Source: Annona cherimola (taxonomy: Eukaryota; Streptophyta; Magnoliopsida; Magnoliales; Annonaceae). From it: DNA of 64,000 nucleotides. The first letter of the stretch is position 1; every line of letters starts with the position of its first letter. The position numbers and the translations under genes were made by a program. This document shows positions 50,569 to 60,004 of this stretch, piece after piece. Location: contig CM059977.1 of assembly GCA_030490835.1 (NCBI GenBank), positions 17,031,335-17,095,334 on the forward strand, written 5' to 3'. A model generated the notes under the pieces. That model ran no database searches, had not been told where the DNA came from, and saw nothing but the letters and a program-made list of their open reading frames with translations.

Positions 50569-51824
50569 TTCCCTCTTTTAACTTAGACCAAAAGCTTCTA
50601 AGAAACACTATTCGTGACCGTCCCTTTCCCCGTCTTCTTTCTCCCCTTACAAATCACCGCTTGCCCACTCCTTCCCTGCACCTATCTTCTTCAATTTTTT
50701 TGATTATTCTACTTGTATCTTCTTTCTTCTCTAGCCACTCAGTGCACTACCACTATTCCGTCGATTCTTCTATCTCACTGCTCATTGTCGTCTTCAATTC
50801 TATCTTTCATTATCCCATCTTTGATTCTTTTATCTCACATTCTCCCATTCTCATCCTGCCTCCCCATCTAATTTTCATTCTCATCTCATCTCTTTGTGTA
50901 ATCCCTAAGGCTAAAACTTCTTAGCCAATCAACCTTTGAGCCCTTACCTCCTCTCTACAGTTCGATCTCAACTAATGATAATCAAATGAAATCCAATTGT
51001 TCCTCTTCCATCTTCTCTTACCTCTAAGCAGCATTCCACTTCCATTGTTCCTCCTTATTTCTTCCATCTTCACCATTCTTCTACAACAATGTAGTCTTGT
51101 TGCCGAATGAGCCACAGTCGCAGGAGATGCTGCCAAACGAAATCCCAAGCAACACAGACGAACAAAACCCGTAGCGATGCCAACACAGCTCTTCCATTCT
51201 CGTTGCCTTCTTGTAGATTTGTTGGAATCATAGCTTCACCATTGAATGGTAATGTCTCCCTCCTACAAATGCTACTTATGTACTTTCCCATGATTATTTT
51301 TCCTTTGCTGTTGTGATTATTTGTTCATTACATTGTATCTTTCCCATACTTATTTTGTAATTTTTGAACAACAGATATAAACAATAATAAAATAAAATTA
51401 ATTGTTTATTTAAAACAACATAAAAATGTTTTTTTTTTCAAATGTTGTTATTGAATAGCTTAAGAACTGATTTGGAACCGGAACCGGAACTGGAACTGAT
51501 CTTATAATTAATGGGTAGGGTATAGTAGAAACTGACCTGTAAATGGATAGGGTAAGGTAAGCTTTTTAGAAATAAGGTATGGGTAGGGTAGTATTCTACC
51601 CGAATCGAATAAACTCAGGTTGCACCCCCAGTATTATCCTTATTAAAATAAAAAGAAACTATAATTAGATATTATAAAAAATCAATAAAATTATATATAA
51701 AAAACACAAAGGAAAATTGTATTCAACCCCCCGTTGACACTCACTTCCTTTTAAAAGAGAATGACAAAGGCGATTTTATTATTTTAAATTTTTTTATCAT
51801 ATTATTTAAAGTTAGGTATGTATA

Positions 51825-52345
51825 TAGAAGCGGTTTCATAAAACCCCCTCCATTTTTTAAATTTTGATATTTAATGAAAATCTAATCCATTTATTATATG
51901 TAATATCATTTATTTAACTAAGAGACTAAGTTTTTTCCAAATTCGACATGTACATAGGCGATGTTTGCTCAAAATAGATACATTTGTGTGTAAATTAGAA
52001 AAATGCTCAGATCCATTTATATATATATATATATATATTAGAATATAACAATACTTTATACAATCATTTCTCCACATACTTGCGATAGTTTAGGCAGTTT
52101 AGATATTGAAATTACTACTTAAAAATTAATATTTAATATTAAATTATTTTATTATATTGATTTTATATGTTTGTAAATAAGACTCATAAACAGTGATACC
52201 AGACAAATGAAAAATTTTCTATGATAATATAAATAACATTAAATACAATAGATGAAGTGAATTTTTGATCAATTATCTAGATATTAAAAATAGAAGTTGT
52301 CACATAGAAGAAGAGTTTCATAGAAGTGCTTCCAATTTAAAATGA
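51825..52345 (+). mobile_element. 500-bp MITE family, near-complete copy
   Basis: Aligns with 15370-15885 in the same orientation from the GGTTTCATAAAAC left block to the right end AGAGTTTCATAGAAGTGCTTC. Contains a TA run near 52019-52037 where the other copies are shorter. No frame. Confidence 0.55.
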
Positions 52346-52484
52346 CTTAATGACATTGTCATATTTAGAATTTTAGGGGCAAAACATGCAATTATCTATA
52401 TCATTTTTATAATGGAGTGTGGTTGTATACATTATGATGTATTTTAGGCCAAAATATAACATTCATTTATTTTAATAATCAGAT

Positions 52485-52765
52485 TTTTTTGTTTTCTTCT
52501 TTGTAAACATGTTTTCATAAATGTATTCAATTTATATACAAAGTTTTGCTACTTTACTATTTTTACATATTTATTTTTATTTTTAAAAAATATCAATTTC
52601 AAGGGATTTAAGTCATTTTTCGCTCTTTAAAAAACTTGAATTTTAAAAAATCAAAATTAAATATTCAAAAGTATTGCAAAACAGCAAAACTTTGTATGCA
52701 GATTAAATACGCTTAAGTAAATATGTTTATGAAGAAAAAATCGAAAAATATAACTAATTATAAAG
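52485..52765. repeat. Foldback MITE, diverged copy
   Basis: Left arm TTTTCTTCTTTGTAAACATG with CAAAGTTTTGC, and right arm GCAAAACTTTGTATGC with TTTATGAAGAAAAAAT, are approximate reverse complements. The outer arms match better than the middle. Confidence 0.5.
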
Positions 52766-52992
52766 ATAAAATAAATGTTGTATTTTATCCTAAAATACAT
52801 CATTATGTATGTCATCGGACACATTTTATAAATGTATATTTTTTTGATAAATTTTATAAATGTATAAATTATACTCATATTTTATAAATGTATAAATGTA
52901 AACATGAGTATAAATTATACTCATATTTGAGATTGACTTTCTTTACAGAAACAATAGCCGTCAAAATCAGGCGTGATATGATTTAAATCCAT

Positions 52993-53030
<38 letters not shown>

Positions 53031-53711
53031 AGATTTCAGTCAATATAAAAGAGTCTTTTGCAAAATCAACAGCAGTGGTAAGAAAATGATAAACAATATA
53101 AATATGAGGAGGCAGGTACAAATATTCCTTTGTTAAATGGTTTGCCAGCAAGCGACGTGACGTGACGTGACGTTTATGAGCTTGGGGTTTGGGAAGGGTA
53201 GGGTCGGGTAGGCGGGCGGGGTGGGGTGCGCGGAATTGTGGGATTGGCTTATTCTGAGAACATTCCGTCGTTGTCGTGACGGATTGCTCCGGAGTTGTAC
53301 TCCGTCGCGAGACGGAGCCCAAGGGATCGAGAAGGGAAGGTTGCGATATCCGAACACAAGGCAGAGATGAAAATGCATGCATTCGTCTGCCACGCACAGC
53401 AGTCATCATCCATTTATTAAAACGTGCACGTATAATGACCTTCGTTGACGTAACTACACTATTGAATTTAATACTCGTTGCAGATAAGATGTGATGATTG
53501 GGAGAATACGTAGGAGGGCTTGATTCCAATTGGATTGAATTCTTTTTTTAATTTGAAGTTGAATAACGTTAGAGGGCATTTGTTTGTTTATAAAAGAAAA
53601 AGATACGAGGAAACCTCATTTTCACCGGTTTGAAAACTAGAATTCGTAACGGGGAAACGGTTTCACCATGCTCATGTTTAAAATGGTGGGTTCAATGCCG
53701 GCTGATCCGCC
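52766..53711. other. Intergenic with a GC-richer island and long T run
   Basis: A T homopolymer of about 30 bases lies near 52998-53028. Bases 53140-53480 are GC-richer and include a GACGT array (listed separately). A 202-codon minus-strand frame (52921-53529) spans the T run, encodes a poly-lysine tract and has no family features, so I do not call it a gene. Confidence 0.4.
53154..53173. promoter_or_regulatory. Tandem GACGT array (bZIP-type motifs)
   Basis: Four abutting GACGT units give overlapping TGACGT motifs, the core recognised by TGA/bZIP factors in plants. No gene start that would use it is evident nearby, so function is speculative. Confidence 0.35.
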
Positions 53712-54009
53712 CAAAAACCTATTTTTTAATTTTTTTTTTGATTTTTTTATAGGTAAGTAAATCTAGGTGTATTAAATCTATAAACCAAATTTTACAATTT
53801 TTGGATGTTTTTGAATATTTTTTTGGATTTTTAAACACAGTGGCATTTCCGTAATTTTCTGAGATAAAAAATTACGGAAATGCCACTGTTTAAAAATAAA
53901 AAAATACTTAAAAATATCCAAAAATGGTAAAACTTGGTTTATAAATTTAATACACATAGATTTACTTACCCATAAAAAAACAAAAAAAAATTTAAAAAAT
54001 AGGTTTTTG
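53712..54009. repeat. Foldback element, 298-bp near-perfect hairpin
   Basis: Ends are CAAAAACCT (53712-53720) and AGGTTTTTG (54001-54009). Arms of about 145 bases pair almost throughout, with the centre at CAGTGGCATTTCCGTAAT and its complement around a loop of about 7 bases near 53858-53864. A transcript from either strand would fold into a long duplex. It shares arm sequence with the other foldback copies. Confidence 0.88.
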
Positions 54010-55424
54010 GACCAGCTTCACGGAATGGGAAGCCGGCTTCAAAAGATCAGGACTCGGGTTCAATACCCTCACAGATGTATTTTTAAGTTAGCGATCATAG
54101 ATAACTTTTGACGCAAGCGAACTAAAAAAATTATATCATTCAATGACCACTGTATGTGCTAAATTCTTTCTGTGACCCACCTAATTGAAAATTTTAAATT
54201 AAGGCAATTTTGTAGTTTTTACTCAAAAATGTAGCAAACATGATGAATGGTCAAAATAGGGGTATAGTATTTCATTTAAAAAATAGGGGTATAGTAGAGT
54301 TAGGTTATATAGCTTAGAGGCTAATTAATCTTAACCTCTTTAAGAAATTTTAACTCTAAATTTGTTTATAATCAATTTAGAAAAATTACAACTTTAATCA
54401 TAATTCATTTAATATTAATAAATCATGTTGTAGATTACTAAGGAGTTGATAAAATGGATTGCTAACAGGTTGAATAATAAAAAATAAAAATGATAAACAG
54501 TTTATATATATCCTAAACAATCAGCAATGTCATATAATACTGGTTATTTAAATTTAAAAATCATTTTTTCACACTTATGGTAGGAATGTTAATTACATTG
54601 GTAATAGTTATATATAACTCATGAAATAAGCTTCAAGAAAATGTTTATTTTTATGTTTTTAATTGTAATTGAATTATGAAGTTTATGAGTAAACAAGTTC
54701 AAATTATCAAGTCTACAGTTTGGATAAGTTCAACCCCATGACAAACTCATTTATTTAAACATATTATATAAGTCACCAAGTGATCTTCTCAGACTAGTTA
54801 GACAGGACTAAAAAAAAATTTATTTTTTTGAAATTTTTTATAAATATATTAATCTAGTTATATTTAATTTATAAATCAAAATTTACCATTTTTATAGCAA
54901 TTTTTACCATTTTTGGATATGTGTAGATATTTATTTTGATTTTTTAAAAATAAGAGTACTTAAGTCATTTTAAATTTTCAAAAAAAATAAAAATATATAT
55001 TTTTAGACTGGACAAGATCACAACTCATATAAGTTTCATAGGTAGGTTGATAGTTTAAAAAGATCTTAACCCTAATCTACCATAAACCAAAGTTGAATTG
55101 GTCATAGGCAAGGTTAACCTTGTCATGCCCCTATCCCAAACTACTATGTGATCATAACCAAAAAATAATTATCCTTCTTATATTTATTCAAAACTCAAAT
55201 TGCTTCTAATCATTGCACTTACTTAGGCATGACATCTTAATTTTTATCTTTTTTTTTATAATATTGTACTTTCTTTATTTTCAACTTTCTTTTATCAATT
55301 TTTAAATAGAAGCTGGGTCACTAGGTGCATTTAGAACATGAAAAAAGAAATGAAAAAATGATGTGATGTGAATTGATAAGAATGATTAAAATAAGATAAG
55401 AAAATAAAAATTTAAGATTATTTT
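54010..55424. other. AT-rich intergenic with foldback fragments
   Basis: Bases 54815-54995 contain foldback-family arm sequence (TTAATCTAGTTATATTTAAT, TACCATTTTTGGATATG). A B-box-like GGGTTCAATACC occurs near 54057. No coding frame. Confidence 0.45.
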
Positions 55425-55860
55425 CAAATATCACCACTACGTTTGACCTTAATTTCAAATATACGCACTATATTTCCAAAATCGCAAATATACCCAATAC
55501 ATTTGCATTTAATCCCAAAAATGCCCATTCTATAAAAAACCATTAGTTAAATTTTTTCTAAATACTCAAAATACCTCTGCCGTAAAATAATAAATGATTA
55601 AGTTAATAAAAAGAAAATAAAATTAAGACACTTTAAATTTAGAATTCATATGCAATTAGGGCATTAGTGAGTTATAACATTCAATTTTTTCAATTGTTTT
55701 GAGGAGCATATTAGTAATTTTATATATTATCTAACGGCGTTAACTCATGGAATAAGCATTTATGATTAAATTCAAACGTAGTGAGTACATTTAGGATGTT
55801 AGAAACGAAGTAGGTATATTTGAAATTAAATTCAAACTCACTGGGTATGTTTGGTAATAA
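55425..55860. repeat. Inverted-repeat MITE of a different family
   Basis: The left end (AATTTCAAATATACGCACT region, preceded by ACTACGTTTGACC) and the right end (GGTATATTTGAAATTAAAT with CAAACTCACTGGGTATG) are inverted copies. It is about 435 bases, AT-rich and non-coding, and unrelated to the other foldback family by sequence. Confidence 0.5.
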
Positions 55861-56513
55861 CCCGAATTTTTAAACATGGAAAGTGAATGACGAAAAATTT
55901 GCAAAATAGTTCAGATCGCAGAGACTCGAAATATATAATATTGCGGTTGCCGGATCACAAAGGCATCAAGCTTCGAAGTGCAAATCCACAGGTAATCCTG
56001 CCGAAAACACGCGCCTGTTTCCCATCCATCATCCATGGGCGGGACCTGATCTGCTTGACTGACAATTAATGCAGCCTCTCCCCCGTGATTAACCAGCTGG
56101 ACGAGTAATAGATGATTAAAACCTTCCTCAATCATATTGGAAGGCAAGCCCGAATGCCCGATGCAGTGGCCACATGTACAAACTCCAACGCTCAGTCCCT
56201 CAGTTCACTTTACGCTAATAAATAACTCCATGTTCAGACCATCAGCAATTAATCAGAGACGAAAAATTACTTTGATTTCGGCGTTTAACGATTCAATATT
56301 GCTCTTTACGGATCGAAGGAACCATTTACAAACCCAAACATGAATCAGGACAGTCAACAAATAGACCCTTAAAATCGGAAGTATCCATGAATCGGAGATG
56401 CTATGTATTATTAAACCAATTGGGTTAGCGCATGGATCGTCTCCTGCCTATGCATACTCGCCCATGAAAAATGTAAATGGATTGCAAATGTCCCACACCG
56501 TCGGTTCATTCGC
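55861..56513. other. 3' flank of the thaumatin-like gene
   Basis: Less AT-rich than the repeats to its left. Overlapping short frames on both strands show nothing recognisable. The proximal part probably includes the 3' untranslated region of the minus-strand gene. Confidence 0.4.
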
Positions 56514-58070
56514 TCAATGCAGAAAAAAAGAAAAAAGAAACGAAATTAAGAGGAGAAATAGCGGGTTATTTGAAGAGGTGCCCGACGCCGCACCGTTTCT
56601 TTGTTCTTGAACAGGAGGGGGAGGGGCAGTTGGTCTCCTCGGCCTCGTCGTCCTTGGCCTGCATTCAATCAACCATCGCTGTTAATTGGCACAACCCGTT
56701 TGAAATCGGGACACCTAACTAAACTACCTAGATTTCTACTTGCGAGTTTCGTTCATGGTTCGTGCTTACACACGTACCTGGTGGTGTTGGGGCAGAAATT
56801 GACGATGTATTCGGAAGACTTGCAGATGAAAGTGCTGGTGCCGTCATCATATGCGTAGCTGTAAGCCCTGGGACACGCTTTCTTGAAGATGGCCGAGTAG
56901 TAGGTGGGCTTGCACTCGCTGGGGCTCCCATACTGGCCGTTGCAACAGTACTCGTCCAACCTGAATGCCTCGCATGCGCTCCTGCATGCAACCACACCCG
57001 CCGAACCTTCCACAACCTGGAGCTGACTTGGACACCCTGCACTCCAAATACATTTGCACAAATTGATCTGTTAAAGTAAACGGGACAATCTTTAATCCCA
57101 CAATCACTACCCAATTTAAAAATATTTTTTCCTTGTCTTCTCATGTCCCGGATAAACAAAGCATGGACATGGGCTTGAAAAATTAATATTACATATAATG
57201 TAATTAAATAAATAATTAAAGGCTCTAATCAAGGTGCGAGTTTTAACCACAGTAACAGAACTATTGGTTCTCTTGAAATTTCGAAGGTGCTAGATGCCTT
57301 GATGGGGTCAGTTGAGATGATCCTCACCAACCAGTCTTTCAAGGGACTGTAGCTAACCCAACAAACAATTGTCCGGATGCGTCCAACCGACTTTTTCCAT
57401 TGGGATGAGGTAACTGGCTAGTCTAGCCCTGGAGCTTTCTTTTGATTCTTTAGGCCCTTCATATCAAGGAGGGACCCACCCGATATACTCCTGTCCTGGC
57501 TGCAATCTATTTTTCGGTTGTTTATGGCTCATGCAATTTTAGGCTCCAATATTATTATTTCATACCGGTGTTAAGGTCGGCGACGCAACCAGTGGCATTG
57601 CATCCATTACTGGCAGTCCCACTCCCACGCCACGGTGCAGCCGCAATGGGCAGATTGTAGCCATCCACGAGACTCACGTCGTAGAAATCCTGAACATCTC
57701 CCTCCCCTAGCGTGATCTCGAAAAGCGTCACTGGCGGAGCCGCCCCCATCCCGCCACACTCCAACTTCCCTCCGCAATCCCCCGTTTGGCATGATCCAGC
57801 CCCCGTCTCGTCGAACTTGCAACCAGTCCTGGCCCATATTCGGCCCGACCACCCAGGCGTGGCCACGATTCTAGCAACCTGACCAGGGCTCAGCTGGAAT
57901 CCCGTGGTTGGAAGCGGTGCTGTGCCTGACCCGGATAGCGTGCCGGGCCATATCGTTTGTGGGCAGTTGTTCATGATGGTGAATGTGGCCGACGACGATG
58001 ATCGGGAGAAGAAGGCTGAGAAAGCTAGAGCAAGAGTCAAGAACAGAGATGCAACTGCTGCGGTCGGCAT
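56514..58070 (-). CDS. Thaumatin-like protein (PR-5 family) with GPI-anchor-like C-terminus (302 aa, 3 exons)
   Basis: Thaumatin-like proteins are secreted or cell-surface proteins of plant defence and development. Exons 57566-58070, 56778-57036 and 56514-56658 total 909 bases and keep frame. Residues 1-28 form a signal peptide (hydrophobic, cleavage near SSSSA). The family signature GAGSCQTGDCGGKLEC is at residues 90-105. All 16 conserved cysteines expected for eight disulphides are present. Acidic-cleft residues include E118, D131 and D136. After the last cysteine comes a Pro/Thr/Arg-rich linker, then NGAASGTSSNN and a hydrophobic tail to the stop, the pattern of a GPI-anchor signal. I chose the ATG at 58070 because the signal peptide follows directly; an in-frame ATG lies 24 codons upstream at 58142. 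If intron 2 is retained, the protein ends a few residues after FCPNTTR at a TGA, without the tail. Confidence 0.9.
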
Positions 58071-58499
58071 GTGGGCAAGCGGGCAATGGCAATGCCGAAG
58101 TTTGATTGGGAGTGTGGGGAAATGGAGCAAGGATAGATGCAACCATGGCTAAATAATGGGGTTCGAGAGGGCTGGCGTTCAACGTGAGGGAACACATAGC
58201 TATCCATCGAAGCCAAAAGCAAAGGGTGAGCAAAGATGAAAGCTTTGGGTTTTGCATCTCTTGGCATCTGTACCTAGAGATACCTACCTTATTTGGAAAT
58301 ACAGACAAGGCGAGAGAACAAGACCCCTTACATATCGTAGGTTGGACGCGTGGGGAACCATCCACCAAAAACACCTACGAATGGTGTGATTTGAATGCAT
58401 GGTAATGATGATTCCGATTGGCGGAGAAAGGCAAATGGGTTTGGGTTACGGACTGCTTAATCAAGAGGCTGGATTATCATGGATGAGACAGAAGTGGAA
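58071..58499 (-). promoter_or_regulatory. Upstream region of the thaumatin-like gene
   Basis: Unique DNA between the start codon and the hAT MITE. A CCAAT-type motif, read on the minus strand, lies near 58413-58417. No clear TATA box is seen at the expected distance. Confidence 0.35.
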
Positions 58500-58507
58500 A
58501 CATCTCC

Positions 58508-59200
58508 TGGGGGTGGGAATCGGGGTGGGTGGACCCTGACCTTACGTTTCAAAAATCTTGTTTGACCCTTATTTTTATACCGGGTCGAGACAAGGTCGGT
58601 TTGACCCTTACTTTTTTTCTCCTAGGTCTCGGGACAAAATTCGGATCGATATCGGATCGGTTGGGATAGCAGATCGGGTAAAAAATACGGGTCAAATAAT
58701 ATAATTTTCAGAATTTATATACCTATCAAATATAAATATACATCTATACTAAATTTAAATATTATATATTTCAATATTTCACTAATTATTAAAAAACGCA
58801 TAATTAAGAAAACAAAACATTTGAAAATATAGTATACATTTATTAAAATAGATTAATATACAATTACACAAGAGGGTTATATATGTACAATTTTTTTTAT
58901 TGATTCTTATATTGCTTTTTGAATAAATTAATTTTTCTATTGTTGATAGAGTTGATTACAAAAAAGTGAGAAATTTGAAAAAAAAAAAAAAAATTTAAAT
59001 ATATGCTTATAATTTTTAATAAATTAGTATATGCGGGGTGGGTTGGTACATGATCGACCCACCCCGATCCTATTTTTGAATTTGGGTCAAAATTTCTGAC
59101 CCATCCCTATACCGGGTCAAAAATATGTTAGTTTTACCGGCCAAAAACGGGTCGGGTCAAAGCCGGGTCACGGGTCGACCCGCCCCAATTCCCACCCTTA
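58508..59200 (-). mobile_element. hAT-type MITE (693 bp), sister of 14588-15085
   Basis: Ends TGGGGGTGGGAATCGGGGTG and, read inward from the right, TAAGGGTGGGAATTGGGGCG form the inverted repeat. Flanks ACATCTCC (58500-58507) and ACGTCTCC (59201-59208) match at seven of eight positions, an 8-bp target duplication. Internal blocks such as AAGGTCGGTTTGACCC and the GGGACAAAATTCGG region match the other copy in reverse orientation. The middle is AT-rich and non-coding. Confidence 0.85.
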
Positions 59201-59208
59201 ACGTCTCC

Positions 59209-60004
59209 TACTCCCCATCATGAAACCTTGTAGGAGCAGAAATGGATGGCCCCCTGTATCCACTCAACCGTAAAGGCAAAGGCAAATTTTGAGGACAACC
59301 GAGGTTCCTTTCACACTAACGTAGATTCATGCAAATCATCAACTTAGCACCTGAAAAGTAAATTGTATTGTACTTTAAAGAAAGGGGGGCAAAAGTTTAG
59401 ACGGTTTGGTTGCTCTGCTAATCGAGCTGCCTGCAACAAGATTGAAAAAATTCGATTCAGACCATTCAAACATTACGAAACAGATGAAACAGATGTTAGC
59501 CAGTAAATAAATCATCTGTTTATGTAGCATGCCAAATGATTTGGGCTGACTGCTTTACTGACTGAGTGGGAGGTCACAAGAATTTTAGTTTTGGCATTTA
59601 ATATCAATTGAAGCAAGTGTTGACAAAAGCCGATCACAGATAGTTCAGTATGCAAGTTCCTTATTTCTTATTGCTGAGAGTCAGATTGAAGAGAGGAGAG
59701 TCACAAGTTGCCTTAATTCAGCTTTGTGAAGGGAAAACTCACAAATTGAACAAGGAAGAACAAAGAAGAATACAAAAAATTACTCATGTTTCGCCATCAA
59801 CCTGGCACTCATAGGACCCAGACCTTCTAGCAATAGTATAAACCACGCCTTCTAACTTTTGGGATTAGGCTAATGCAAGTCGTCCCTTCAAAAAGTTAAT
59901 CTCATTTTCTACAAATCTGTCAAGGTTCTCTACAATCCCCTGGCATTGTTTTCAAGAGCAATCAAGCTAGCACCACCAACGGATATGCAGACCAGATTTC
60001 TTAA
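59209..60004. other. 3' flank of the S16 gene
   Basis: Moderately AT-rich unique DNA that probably includes the S16 3' untranslated region on the minus strand. No frame is supported. Confidence 0.4.

Larger units (their letters stand above)
49435..51630. mobile_element. hAT-like non-autonomous element (2.2 kb) carrying nested MITEs
   Basis: The left end is TAGGGGTGCAA and the right end, read inward, is TGGGGGTGCAA. Flanking 8-mers GAATCATC (49427-49434) and GTATTATC (51631-51638) agree at six of eight positions, as in an old target duplication. Both subterminal regions are dense in GGGTA motifs. Inside lie a 500-bp-family element (49645-50140) and a GTGTGTTTGG-family MITE (50278-50568). The remaining internal DNA (50570-51320) is CT-rich and has no transposase frame. 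Confidence 0.6.

Noticed and set aside
52921..53529. 202-codon minus-strand gene
   Set aside because: The frame reads through a long T homopolymer into poly-lysine and depends on its exact length; no family features.
56477..57159. Several open frames on both strands over the thaumatin-like gene
   Set aside because: Only the frame with the 16 cysteines and consistent splice phases is real.
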